Assembly (NCBI RefSeq): GCF_029870955.1
Contig: NZ_PGFQ01000005.1
Span: 62,001-126,000 of the forward strand
Length of the DNA: 64,000 nucleotides
Source: Sulfitobacter faviae
GTDB lineage: Bacteria; Pseudomonadota; Alphaproteobacteria; Rhodobacterales; Rhodobacteraceae
Direction: 5' to 3'
Part shown: one piece after another, positions 1 to 8,717 of the stretch
Numbering within the stretch: the first letter of the stretch is position 1
Layout of the letters: every line of letters starts with the position of its first letter
Notes under the pieces: model-generated
The model's database searches: none
Seen by the model: the letters and a program-made list of their open reading frames with translations, nothing else
Told to the model about the DNA's origin: nothing
Translations under genes and position numbers: made by a program

Positions 1-187
1 CCCTTCCGTGACACGGGATGCGGCACACGACGTCATGCTTCCCGTAGGATGTCGCTTGGTCGGTCAGTCTGAAGGTACTACCCACGAAATAGTCTGTGAC
101 GACGGCCGGACCGGATGGGCTTTCGATTAAGCGCCAAACCTTGATCCTGCCTCACATTCACCTGCACAGCGACGGTCGCCCACGCCA
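1..187. other. Left edge, no gene supported
   Basis: This stretch lies downstream of the ccmI stop codon. I see no convincing reading frame, hairpin with T-run or repeat in it. Confidence 0.4.
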
Positions 188-1072
188 CTACGGGCGCAAC
201 CGTTCCAACGCGCTTTGCACGGCTTGACGGCGCGGGTCATCTCCCGGCACCTCCGACAACAGGATTTCAGCGTGTTCAAACGCCGCGATTGCCGGCGCGG
301 TATCACCCAGAACCGAATAGGCATTGCCAAGCCGCATCCATCCATCAAGATCGTCAGGCTCATCTTCCAGCCGCGTGGCCAGCCGTTCGACCATCGAGCG
401 GATGAAATCCTGTCGTTCCTCCACACTCATGTCCTGCGCGTTTTCGATGTCTTCCTGTGTCGGGCCGGACGCACTGGTCTTCGGGGCATAGTCGGCCAGC
501 GAGATCGGAGCCTTGCCGATCTTCGCGCCAATCCGGTTGGCTTCGCCAACAAAGCTTTCCATCCACGGGAAAAACCTATCCGCATCGTCCAGCCGGGCCA
601 CCAGCGTTTCGTGAGCCCGAGCCTCATCGCCCTTCTGCTCGAGCGAGACTGCCTTGAAAAAGGCAGCACCGGGATTGGAAGGATCCAGTTCGTACGCCCG
701 ATCAATCGCGGTGTCCGCTTCAGGTGTCACCACACCTTGCTCTGCGTAGATCAGAACCTCGGCCAACATGGAGAAGACGGCGGAATCGGCCTCCGGTCGT
801 TGTGCGACAACTCTATATGCATCGGCTGCATCCGCATACCGGCCCATTTTCGAATAGGTTTGCCCCAGCAGCATCCAGCCTTCCGAAGGCCCGCCTTCGG
901 GGTCTGAACTGAGCCGGACGTACAGACGATCTGTCAATTCGGCGATTTCCGCCGCTTCCTGCCGTTCAGTGGCACGTTCGGCAAAGGCGACACCTGGGAT
1001 CTCTGGCGAGCCCATTGCGGAGTAATATCCAAAAGCGAAGACCGGCACGAACACTGCGCTCAGAACGACCAT
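188..1072 (-). CDS. ccmI: CcmI C-terminal part: second membrane helix plus TPR domain
   Basis: This is the periplasmic TPR part of the cytochrome c maturation factor CcmI (CycH), which holds apocytochromes for haem ligation by CcmF/CcmH. The product opens with one membrane helix (VVLSAVFVPVFAFGYY). Helical TPR-like repeats follow (GWMLLGQTYSKMGRYADAAD near residue 66 and a second, GWMRLGNAYSVLGDTAPAIA, near 244). The usual CcmI is one protein with two helices. Here the first helix is encoded by the separate upstream frame, whose TGA overlaps this ATG (TGATG). Adding one base to the CCCC at 1080-1083 would fuse both frames into a normal CcmI. It is either a truly split, translationally coupled pair or a one-base indel; I favour the indel. 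Confidence 0.85.
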   Translation of the reverse strand: MVVLSAVFVPVFAFGYYSAMGSPEIPGVAFAERATERQEAAEIAELTDRLYVRLSSDPEGGPSEGWMLLGQTYSKMGRYADAADAYRVVAQRPEADSAVFSMLAEVLIYAEQGVVTPEADTAIDRAYELDPSNPGAAFFKAVSLEQKGDEARAHETLVARLDDADRFFPWMESFVGEANRIGAKIGKAPISLADYAPKTSASGPTQEDIENAQDMSVEERQDFIRSMVERLATRLEDEPDDLDGWMRLGNAYSVLGDTAPAIAAFEHAEILLSEVPGDDPRRQAVQSALERLRP

Positions 1073-1344
1073 CAAGCGGCCCCTGCCGCCGGTTTCCCAT
1101 CTGACAGAACGGACCGGCGCGACTGCACGAGGATCCGTCTCTTGATCTCCTGCTCCGCCGCCGTGGCCTCGGTGTCGGAAATGACACCGCGCTCAAGATC
1201 CCGCCGAACCTCATCCAACTGATCCATGAGGACCGCATCCGTGGCGTCAGCCGGGACGGGTGTCCGCGACGACCGATGGCGCAGCGGCAGGCCCATGAAA
1301 AGCAGACCTACAACGGATAACAGGGCGAAAACCAACCAGATCAT
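1072..1344 (-). CDS. ccmI: CcmI N-terminal part: first membrane helix and cytoplasmic loop
   Basis: The 90-residue product has an N-terminal helix (MIWLVFALLSVVGLLFMGL). A cytoplasmic leucine-zipper-like loop follows, with the family pattern of a DQL-E-RDLERGVI-type segment at residues 41-56, and the frame ends in an Ala-rich tail. This matches residues 1-90 of full-length CcmI. It overlaps the ccmH stop by 4 bases and runs into the TPR part in another frame, so it is half of a frame-interrupted ccmI. Confidence 0.8.
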   Translation of the reverse strand: MIWLVFALLSVVGLLFMGLPLRHRSSRTPVPADATDAVLMDQLDEVRRDLERGVISDTEATAAEQEIKRRILVQSRRSVLSDGKPAAGAA

Positions 1345-1811
1345 GAACCGTCCTTTGAAGCGTTCTCTTCAATGAAACGCGCAATTTCCGCTTTTTCGTC
1401 ATCGGAAAATCCCGTTGCGGCAGCCCTGCGCCGGCTTCTCGAAATGACGGTCCAGCCGACAAGCAGCGAAACAAGCGCAAACACGAAGGGCGCCATCCAG
1501 AGCGCGAGAGTGGCGCGATTCAGGGGCGGGCGCATCAGGACATAATCGCCATACCGGGCGTGGATGTACGCGATGACCTCCTTGTCGCTGTCACCGGCAA
1601 CAAGCCTTTCGCGCACCAGTATGCGCAGGTCCCGCGCAACCCCGGCGTTGGAGCTGTCGATGTCCTGATTCTGGCAGACAACGCAGCGCAGTTCCCGTGA
1701 TATTTCACGGGCGCGTTGCTCCAGTACAGGATCCTGCAACATCTCGTCTGGCTCGACCGCCAAGGCCGTCACCGGAAGCAGCAGGAGGAAAGCAAATGCG
1801 ATATACCTCAT
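1341..1811 (-). CDS. ccmH: Cytochrome c maturation protein CcmH
   Basis: This is a periplasmic thiol oxidoreductase that keeps the CXXCH motif of apocytochrome c reduced, working with CcmG and CcmF. The 156-residue product has a signal peptide (MRYIAFAFLLLLPVTALA). The hallmark LRCVVCQNQ motif carries Cys43 and Cys46, and one C-terminal membrane helix sits near residues 104-125. The length fits the short alphaproteobacterial CcmH/CycL. It overlaps ccmG by 4 bases upstream and ccmI by 4 bases downstream, so it is part of a tightly coupled ccmFGHI unit. Confidence 0.95.
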   Translation of the reverse strand: MRYIAFAFLLLLPVTALAVEPDEMLQDPVLEQRAREISRELRCVVCQNQDIDSSNAGVARDLRILVRERLVAGDSDKEVIAYIHARYGDYVLMRPPLNRATLALWMAPFVFALVSLLVGWTVISRSRRRAAATGFSDDEKAEIARFIEENASKDGS

Positions 1812-2374
1812 CCGTTCTGGCCCCTTGCTAACGCGCCAGCCTGGATCAATGCTTCCCTGAATGTGGAAATCGCCGTTTCGCCCACGACGGGGCCGACATA
1901 TCTGAACAACACCGTCCCGTCAGAGCCGACAATGAATGTTTCAGGTACGCCCGAAAGGCCCCATTCAATCCCCACTCTGCCGCTCAGATCAGACCCGATC
2001 CTTTCGTAGGGATTGCCAAGCTCAGCAAGCCATTTAGTCGCATCCTCCGGCTTGTCCTTGTAATTGATCCCGAACAACGTCAGCCCGTCCTTTTCGACCA
2101 TCTGGGTCAGAACCCCGTGTTCGGCCCGGCAGGGCACGCACCACGAGGCAAACACGTTCACGATGACCGGTCGCGGGTTCCCGACCAGATCGGCGCGGGA
2201 AAGCCCTGGCGTCTCCAACCCGTCGACAGCGGCCAGATCGAATTCGGGTGCCGGCTGCGAGATCAGAACCGAAGGAATGTTGTTCGGGTCCCGGTCCGGG
2301 TTCAAGCCCCACAGAAAAAACCCCCCGAAAATGGCCGCGATTGCCAGCGGAATGAATGCCAGTATACGTCCCAT
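1808..2374 (-). CDS. ccmG: Thiol:disulfide interchange protein CcmG/DsbE
   Basis: This is a membrane-anchored thioredoxin-fold reductant for CcmH or apocytochrome c in the periplasm. The product has 188 residues with an N-terminal anchor (IPLAIAAIFGGFFLWGL). The WCVPC active site is at Cys79/Cys82 and the family cis-proline motif GVPETF is at about 142-147. The stop of ccmF lies 2 bases upstream of this gene and the next gene, ccmH, overlaps by 4 bases. Confidence 0.95.
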   Translation of the reverse strand: MGRILAFIPLAIAAIFGGFFLWGLNPDRDPNNIPSVLISQPAPEFDLAAVDGLETPGLSRADLVGNPRPVIVNVFASWCVPCRAEHGVLTQMVEKDGLTLFGINYKDKPEDATKWLAELGNPYERIGSDLSGRVGIEWGLSGVPETFIVGSDGTVLFRYVGPVVGETAISTFREALIQAGALARGQNG

Positions 2375-2376
2375 GC

Positions 2377-4487
2377 CTACTCCGCAGGAAGTGCTGCGGG
2401 CGCTGTCGCCTTGCGACGGGGTGCCCCGACGCGCAACCGCCGGTCAGACAGCGAAAGACCCCCACCAAGCACAAGCATCGCCGATCCGATCCAGATAAAG
2501 TTGACCAGAGGTTCATACAGGATGCGCAGGGTCCAAGCCCCTTGCGTGCTCTCGTCCTCGGCGGCCGGATTTGCGATGGACGCATAGAGATCACCGGCCA
2601 TTGTCGATCTGATGGCGCTCTCTGTGGTGGTGGTTTGCGCGACCGGATAGGTACGCCGCTCCGGGAAGAGATCGGTGACATAGTTCCCCTCCCGGGCCAC
2701 ACGAAGCGTGCCACGATCCGCGAAGTAATTTGGCCCACGCACACGTTCGGCCCCCTCAAAGGTGACATCGAACCCACCAATGCTGACCTCTGTACCGGGC
2801 CGGACAAAGATGATTTCCTCGGATTTCCAGACCGTCGAGCCGATAAATCCGAACATCGCCATCGCGAGCCCCGCATGAGCCAGTGTCATCCCATGAGAGG
2901 ATCTGGGCAGGTTGCGTGCACGGCGCACCGATTCCGGGAACGGTGCCTCAAACAGCTTTATGCGCATCGCCCATTCCCGCAGGGTTGAGAAAAACAGCCA
3001 GAATGCAAGCATCAGCGACAGATACCCCAACACCGGACCGCCCTCGGCGAGATACCAGGTCACCAATGTCGCGAGCACGGCCAGAACGACCACGAAACGC
3101 AACCGCTGCAGAACGCCCGCCAGATCGGCACGTTTCCAGGACAGGTAAGGCCCCAGCCCCATCGCAAAGACGAGCGGCAGCATCACGGGAATAAAGGACG
3201 CATTGAAGAAGGGCGGCCCACCGACAGTTTTTCACCGCCCGTCGCGGCTTCGTAGAAGAGCGGGTACAAGGTGCCGAACAGCACAATGCCGGTGGCCGTG
3301 GCCAGCAGCAGGTTGTTCACCAATAGCCCCGCTTCCCGGCTGATCGGCTTAAACAGGCCGCCGGGCTCCATTGTCGGCGCGCGCCAGGCAAACAGAGCAA
3401 GGGAACCGCCGATCGAAACGGCCAGCAATCCAAGGATATAAAGTCCCCTTTCCGGGTCGACCGCGAATGCATGCACAGAGGTCAGCAGGCCCGATCGGAC
3501 AATGAACGTGCCCAAGAGCGATAGGGAAAAAGTCAGGATCGCCAGAAGGATTGTCCAGCTTTTGAACGCATCCCGTTTCTCCGTCACGATTGCGGAATGC
3601 AGCAGTGCCGTGCCCATCAGCCATGGCATGAAACTGACGTTCTCAACGGGATCCCAGAACCACCAGCCGCCCCAGCCAAGCTCATAATAGGCCCACCAGG
3701 ATCCCAGCGCGATGCCTGCGGTCAGGCTCATCCAGGCAGCCAGCGTCCACGGACGTACCCACCGTGCCCAGGCCGCGTCCACCCGCCCTTCGATCAGGGC
3801 GGCAACCGCGAACGAAAAGACAATCGAGAACCCGACATACCCGAAGTAGAGAAGCGGCGGGTGCATGGCGAGACCGACATCCTGCAATAATGGGTTGAGG
3901 TCCTGACCGTCGTCTGCCGGAGGGAAAACGCGGTCGAAGGGATTGGACGTCAGCAGCATGAAAGTCAGGAAACCGACACTGATCCAGGCCTGCACCGACA
4001 GCGTTCTTGCCTTCAGCGACAGAGGAATGTTCGATCCGAAGAGGGCGACCGCCGCACCAAACACCGTCAGGATAAGGGTCCACAGCAACAGGGATCCTTC
4101 GTGACTGCCCCAGGTGCCTGCCACCTTGAACAGCATCGGTTTGAGTGAATTGGAATTCTCCACCACGTTCTTGACCGTGAAGTCGCTTGTGACGAAGGCT
4201 TGCATCAGCGCCAGAAACGCGATGCCGACAAAGAAAACCTGACCGAACGAGGACCATCTGGCAGACTGCATCCACAGGATGTTTCCGCGCCCCGCACCGA
4301 GGATGGGCAGCACACTTTGAACAAGCGCCATGGCCAAGGCCAGTGCCAGCGCGAAATGACCGATTTCAGGTGTCAAAGGATCATCAGCCTCTTCAATGAA
4401 TTCACTGGATCGACGTCTGTCTAGCAAATCGTCCGGCGAACTGTGAGTGGTTGCTTTGTCACCGTTTGTAACAGGATGCTGTGACAA
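2377..4487 (-). pseudogene. ccmF: Haem lyase CcmF, frame broken near residue 425
   Basis: This is the membrane subunit of the cytochrome c haem lyase. The first frame (3183-4487) carries the TM-rich N-terminal half with the WWD motif GWGGWWFWDPVENVSFMPW at about residues 271-289. The second frame (2377-3186) carries the C-terminal helices and periplasmic domain. Adding one G beside the GGGCC at 3217-3219 (plus-strand CCC) restores an uninterrupted GEKLSVGPPFFNASFIP segment, so the break is one missing base. The longest start is TTG at 4487. A TTG at 4376, giving an N-terminus TPEIGHFALAL, fits the family better, leaving the ~37 extra residues doubtful. It may be a real pseudogene or a sequencing indel. 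Confidence 0.85.
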
Positions 4488-4501
4488 ATGATTACAAAAC
4501 G
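4455..4501. promoter_or_regulatory. Nested inverted repeats between ccmF and the EF-hand gene
   Basis: Two interleaved dyads are visible: TTTGTCAC (4455-4462) with GTGACAAA (4481-4488), and CGTTTGTAA (4463-4471) with TTACAAAACG (4492-4501, one bulged base). They lie in the divergent space between a leftward ccm unit and a rightward copper unit. A TTTGTAACGG element recurs at 14511-14520 upstream of lgt. A metal-responsive operator is an inference. Confidence 0.4.
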
Positions 4502-4572
4502 GCCCGCGCTTGGCCTTTAATCAAAGCGCTATAACGCCAATGTATCTAGGGTAAGTCTGAAAGGAATGAGAA

Positions 4573-5118
4573 ATGAAAAAACAAGAAATTATTGCGCTTG
4601 GCGTGGTGATCGCGGTTGGCATGGCGCAAACAGCATTTGCGGAATCCGACGGGGCTGCCGACAGCAAGCCTGACAGCGGGAATATGTCCGGCATGGCGAT
4701 GGGCGATGGCGACAATCAGATGGGCATGATGGGCGGGGACATGATGCCGATGATGCGAAAAATGATGAAGATGCATGCCGCTATGATGGGTGGCCAGGGC
4801 AACATGATGGGAATGATGGATCGGGACATGATGTCGACAATGATGTCCGGTGGACAGCCTCATGAAATGGCCGCGCAGATGTCCGAAAAAATGCGGGAGT
4901 TCGATGCGAATTCCGATGGAGCGTTGACACTTGACGAGTTCGAAGCCTTGCATATGGACGCAATGCGCGCGCGCATGGTAGATCGCTTTCAGCATCTCGA
5001 TGCGGACGGTAACGGCCAGATCTCTCAGGACGAGATGGAAGATGCCGGTACACGGATGAGCAAAATGAACGGTACTTCCACCGGAACGGACATGGAAGGT
5101 CATCATGACAGCGAATAA
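4573..5118 (+). CDS. Exported Met-rich EF-hand protein
   Basis: The 181-residue product has a signal peptide (IIALGVVIAVGMAQTAFA). A long Met-rich stretch with repeated MGMM/MMKM patterns spans about residues 38-105. Two EF-hand loops lie at 111-122 (DANSDGALTLDE) and 143-154 (DADGNGQISQDE). Clustered methionines commonly bind Cu(I), and EF-hands bind Ca2+. The neighbours (multicopper oxidase, CopA) suggest a periplasmic copper-binding or storage role, which is inferred. It has a purine-rich RBS (AAAGGAATGAG) just before the ATG and starts the rightward copper unit. Confidence 0.85.
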   Translation: MKKQEIIALGVVIAVGMAQTAFAESDGAADSKPDSGNMSGMAMGDGDNQMGMMGGDMMPMMRKMMKMHAAMMGGQGNMMGMMDRDMMSTMMSGGQPHEMAAQMSEKMREFDANSDGALTLDEFEALHMDAMRARMVDRFQHLDADGNGQISQDEMEDAGTRMSKMNGTSTGTDMEGHHDSE

Positions 5119-5157
5119 GGGTCAAGCCTGCGGCACTCAGCTTGATGGGGGCAAATT

Positions 5158-5625
5158 ATGGCCTTCTTTCTGACGCGCCGCGGCGCAAGCCTTGCGATGT
5201 TGGCCAGTTCCGTTGCACCTTTCTCGGCTGTCGCCCAGACCGCCGAGGTCTGGTCGGCGGACATGGCAGCAGATGCGCTGCAACAGGACCTGATCCGGAT
5301 GATCGACGTTCGGTCGCGACCGGAATGGACCGACACCGGCGTTGCCGACGGTACCTGGCCCATCAGCCTGCATGAGGACCGTTTCGCCGAGCGGCTTTTT
5401 GCCGCCCGGGAACGGGCCGAAGGGCGGCCTGTCGCGCTCATCTGTGCGACAGGCGGGCGGTCTGGCCGCGTCATGCGAAGTCTTCGGCAGGCTGGCTACA
5501 GCGGCTTTCTTGACGTATCCGAAGGCATGCTCGGTTCTGCCGCCGGACCGGGCTGGATCGCGGGCGGTTATCCGGTCGTCAGTGTCGATATGGCTCTGGC
5601 GGCGCTGCCAGAGGAATTGAGTTGA
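5158..5625 (+). CDS. Exported rhodanese-like protein
   Basis: The 155-residue product has a cleavable signal (MLASSVAPFSAVAQ) and one rhodanese domain. The active-site loop is CATGGRSGR with the catalytic Cys near residue 102, and DVRSRPEW is the typical entry to the domain. Rhodaneses move sulfane sulfur or bind thiophilic metals. A periplasmic single-domain form between copper genes suggests sulfur or copper handling. The stop is one base before the GTG of the multicopper oxidase, so they are probably coupled. Confidence 0.85.
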   Translation: MAFFLTRRGASLAMLASSVAPFSAVAQTAEVWSADMAADALQQDLIRMIDVRSRPEWTDTGVADGTWPISLHEDRFAERLFAARERAEGRPVALICATGGRSGRVMRSLRQAGYSGFLDVSEGMLGSAAGPGWIAGGYPVVSVDMALAALPEELS

Positions 5626-5626
5626 A

Positions 5627-7078
5627 GTGAAACTGTTGAACCGTCGAGAACTGTTGGGCCATGCCGCAGGCTTTGGGGCTGCATTTGCCCTGCCATCGGC
5701 TGCATTCGCGGCATCGGACAAGAGGCTCGCGTATCCTCCCCTTCTCGATGCGACGACATCCCGGCTTTTTCAGCTGGAAGCCCGCACGGGCGAGACCCGT
5801 TTTGACGACGGTGCCGCCAGCGAAACGTTCGGCTACAACCAGGGATACCTTGGCCCGACGATCCGGGTGCAGGCCGGGGTCGAGACACGGGCAGAGGTGC
5901 ACAACACGCTTGGCGAGCCGATGTCGGCGCATTGGCACGGGTTGGTTGTTGCCGGTGAGTTCGATGGCGGACCACATCAGGCCATCGCACCGGGAGACAC
6001 CTGGAAGCCGGTGCTGGACCTTGACCAGCCCCCGGCAACGGCCTGGTATCACAGCCACATTCACGGCGCGACGGCACGGCAGGTCATGCTGGGGCTGGCG
6101 GGTGTTCTGCAGGTGACGGATGACGCGGATGACGCCCGTGGATTGCCATCCGCCTACGGGGTCGATGATCTGACCCTTGTATTGCAGGACCGTCAGTTCA
6201 ACTGGCGCGGACGCCTGAAATACGATCCCGGCATGCACCAGTCCATGAACGGGTTTCAGGGCGACACAATGGTTGTGAACGGTCAAATCGGCGCGTCGGC
6301 AGCGGTTCCGAAGGGGATCGTGCGGTGCCGTGTCGTCAACGGCTCGAATGCGCGGGTTTACCGCCTGTCCATGTCTGACAGCCGGTCGCTTCATCTCATC
6401 GCGACAGATGCCGGATTTCTGGATCGACCGATTGCGCTGAACCGCCTGACCCTTGCACCAGGAGAGCGCGCAGAAGTGCTTGTGGATTTCACAAGCGGGC
6501 GGGACAGTGTTTTGAAGTCCGACGATATCATTAATTCGGCCATGGGCGGAATGATGGGCGGCGGCGGTTCCGGCAGTCCATTCACCGTGCTGCCTTTCGC
6601 TGTCGACACAACCCTTCCGGTTCGCATCGACGCCCTGCCCGGCTCTCTGGACGGGCAGTTGCCTGATCTTGCGGTCAAGGACGCGCCAGTCCGACGTCTG
6701 TCACTGGATATGTCGATGGGCATGGGGATGATGTTCTCGCGGTCCGGTAACCGATTTTCGATCAACGGCGCGTCATACGATTCGGGAACGCTCAATTTTT
6801 CCACCAAACTCAACAGCATCGAGCGTTGGATTGTGCGTGGGGCCATGATGATGCACCCGTTCCATGTTCACGGCGTCCGGTTTCAGGTCCTGTCGGAAAA
6901 CGGTACGGCACCGCGTGCAGAGAACAGGGGTTGGAAGGATACGGTACTGGTGGATGGTGAAGTGGAGCTTGCGATGAAATTCGAAAAACCTGCCTCAGCG
7001 GCTGCGCCCTACATGTATCACTGCCACATTCTGGAACACGAAGACGGCGGCATGATGGGGCAATTCAGTGTTGCTTAG
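5627..7078 (+). CDS. Tat-exported multicopper oxidase (CueO-like)
   Basis: It is probably a periplasmic Cu(I) oxidase. The 483-residue product has a twin-arginine signal (NRRELLGHAAGFGAAF). All four copper-ligand motifs are present: HWHG at 102-105, WYHSHIHG at 140-147, HPFHVHG at 410-416, and HCHILEHEDGGMMG at 465-478, with the type-1 Cys466. Met-rich loops (GGMMGGGG, MSMGMGMMF) resemble the Cu(I)-binding inserts of CueO. It starts at GTG 5627, one base after the rhodanese stop. All motifs are intact, unlike the second copy at 15.5-16.8 kb. Confidence 0.92.
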   Translation: MKLLNRRELLGHAAGFGAAFALPSAAFAASDKRLAYPPLLDATTSRLFQLEARTGETRFDDGAASETFGYNQGYLGPTIRVQAGVETRAEVHNTLGEPMSAHWHGLVVAGEFDGGPHQAIAPGDTWKPVLDLDQPPATAWYHSHIHGATARQVMLGLAGVLQVTDDADDARGLPSAYGVDDLTLVLQDRQFNWRGRLKYDPGMHQSMNGFQGDTMVVNGQIGASAAVPKGIVRCRVVNGSNARVYRLSMSDSRSLHLIATDAGFLDRPIALNRLTLAPGERAEVLVDFTSGRDSVLKSDDIINSAMGGMMGGGGSGSPFTVLPFAVDTTLPVRIDALPGSLDGQLPDLAVKDAPVRRLSLDMSMGMGMMFSRSGNRFSINGASYDSGTLNFSTKLNSIERWIVRGAMMMHPFHVHGVRFQVLSENGTAPRAENRGWKDTVLVDGEVELAMKFEKPASAAAPYMYHCHILEHEDGGMMGQFSVA

Positions 7079-7148
7079 CGCAGAAATCCCTTTACCCTCC
7101 GCTGACAGGAACCTTTAGGGGAATCCTATTCCTCGATAGAGGTTTGAG

Positions 7149-7292
7149 ATGAAAACCGAATTGCACATCAAGCGGCTGACCCTCGCCGGCGGGCTGTTGA
7201 TCGTCATCTCTGCGCCTATGCATTTCATCTTGCCCGAGCAAAGACCAATTGTCTTCGCAGCTCTCTTTCTTTTGGTGCTCCATGCCGCTTAG
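7149..7292 (+). CDS. Small membrane protein, 47 residues
   Basis: A short ATG frame is preceded by the purines GAGGTTTGAG. It encodes two hydrophobic stretches (LTLAGGLLIVISAPMHFIL and IVFAALFLLVLHAA) around a PEQRP turn. It overlaps the ATG of the following VTT-domain gene by 11 bases, which suggests translational coupling. I do not recognise it. Confidence 0.45.
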   Translation: MKTELHIKRLTLAGGLLIVISAPMHFILPEQRPIVFAALFLLVLHAA

Positions 7293-7956
7293 CAAACCGC
7301 GCCTGCATCGGGTTGGGCTATGGTTGGTGGTTGCGCTTGGCGTACTTTTGATAGCCATATGGGCAATGGGATATGGCCCGGCGATAGCCCGCGAGACTAT
7401 CGAGGTCTGGATAGAGCGGGCCGGCGCTTTGGGACCGTTGCTCATCATCGTGCTCATGATGGTTTCGATCGTGGCAAGCCCCATTCCAAGTGCACCGGTC
7501 GCACTGGTGGCAGGCGCGGCGTATGGTCATGTTGCCGGAGCTGTCTATGTCGCCATCGGGTCGGAACTGGGTGCACTCGTGGCATTCATCATCGCCCGCT
7601 ATATCGGGCGCGACCACGTTGAGCGCTGGCTTGGGGATAAGGCCGGTTTCGGGTTATTGGGCTCTCAAAATCTGTTGATGTTGACGGTGTTCGCGTCTCG
7701 CCTCTTGCCCTTCATCTCGTTTGACGCAATGAGCTACGCTGCCGGTCTCAGCCGCCTGCGCCTTTGGCGGTTCCTGATCGCAACTCTGGCAGGCATTCTT
7801 CCAGCCAGTTTCCTGCTCGCGCATTTCGGAGCAGAGGCCATGTCGGGAGATTTCGGCACTGCTGAGTGGATCATCATCGGTCTTGGATTGATGACTGCCG
7901 CACCGTTGCTGGTCGCAGCGCTCTGGCGAACAAATCGGTCAACCAACGCTTCCTAA
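7282..7956 (+). CDS. VTT/DedA-type (TVP38/TMEM64) membrane protein
   Basis: The product is about 224 residues with an N-terminal helix. It has the SNARE-associated/VTT signature: a re-entrant segment ASPIPSAPVALVAGAAYG, then GSELGALVAFIIARYIGRD, and the conserved FASRLLPFISFDAMSYAAGLS. Members of this family are integral membrane proteins linked to lipid or ion homeostasis and are often found near metal-redox genes. ATG 7282 was chosen over the upstream TTG because it gives the usual positively charged N-terminus. Confidence 0.85.
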   Translation: MPLSKPRLHRVGLWLVVALGVLLIAIWAMGYGPAIARETIEVWIERAGALGPLLIIVLMMVSIVASPIPSAPVALVAGAAYGHVAGAVYVAIGSELGALVAFIIARYIGRDHVERWLGDKAGFGLLGSQNLLMLTVFASRLLPFISFDAMSYAAGLSRLRLWRFLIATLAGILPASFLLAHFGAEAMSGDFGTAEWIIIGLGLMTAAPLLVAALWRTNRSTNAS

Positions 7957-8037
7957 GTCTGTCAGCAAAAATGAAAACCGTGATTGCCTACTTTACCATT
8001 GACCTTCCCCCACAGGAAGCTGCGACCGTGAATCGCT

Positions 8038-8595
8038 ATGGATACACAAACACCACAACTCCGCCGGGATTTCCTGTACTACGCCACCGCCGGAACGGGC
8101 GCGGTTGCCGTAGGGGCTGCGGTCTGGCCATTGCTCAATCAGATGAACCCATCCGCCGATGTCCGCGCGCTGTCCCAGATCCGCGTCGATATCTCCGGTG
8201 TGGAACCCGGAACGCAATTGACTGTCAGTTTTCTCGGCAAGCCGGTGTTCATCCGGCACAGGACCGACGCGGAAATCGCGCAGGCCCGTTCGGAAGATGT
8301 GCTTTCCCTTCCTGATACCGTCGCCAGAAATCCCAACATATCCGGAGATGACCTGGCCACCGATGCAAACAGGGCAGTGGCGGGAAATGAGAATTTCTTG
8401 GTCATGATAGGCGTTTGCACGCATCTGGGATGTGTACCACTTGGTGACGGAGCCGGCGATTTTGGTGGTTGGTTCTGTCCCTGTCATGGCTCCCATTATG
8501 ATACAGCAGGACGCATTCGAAAGGGTCCGGCACCGGAGAACCTGCATATTCCCACGATGTCGGTTTCGGAAGACATGATACTGACCCTGGGCTGA
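8038..8595 (+). CDS. Rieske iron-sulfur protein (cytochrome bc1-type), orphan
   Basis: The 185-residue product resembles the ubiquinol-cytochrome c reductase Fe-S subunit. It has an N-terminal Tat-like start ([23 protein letters not shown]), the usual hinge, and the two cluster motifs CTHLGC (127-132) and CPCHGSHYD (147-155). Cluster ligands are expected at Cys127, His129, Cys147 and His150. Cytochrome b and c1 genes are not adjacent, so it either supplements a chromosomal bc1 complex or serves another electron pathway in this copper/cytochrome island. Confidence 0.92.
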   Translation: MDTQTPQLRRDFLYYATAGTGAVAVGAAVWPLLNQMNPSADVRALSQIRVDISGVEPGTQLTVSFLGKPVFIRHRTDAEIAQARSEDVLSLPDTVARNPNISGDDLATDANRAVAGNENFLVMIGVCTHLGCVPLGDGAGDFGGWFCPCHGSHYDTAGRIRKGPAPENLHIPTMSVSEDMILTLG

Positions 8596-8717
8596 CAGGA
8601 GCTTCGCGCATCGCGAAGGCCCATACAAATTCATACGCAGCGTTGTCGGAAGAGTCTTGACCCTCCAGTAACTGGAAGGGTTATGTGTTCAATTGTCTTG
8701 AAAACGGGAATTAGAAG

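Noticed and set aside
1060..1090. Programmed frameshift in ccmI
   Set aside because: No clear slippery heptamer is seen. The simple loss of one G and similar losses elsewhere make a sequencing or mutational indel more likely.
4546..5106. Long His-rich frame on the minus strand
   Set aside because: It is the antisense of the Met-rich EF-hand gene: ATG codons read as CAT (His). It is a compositional artefact.
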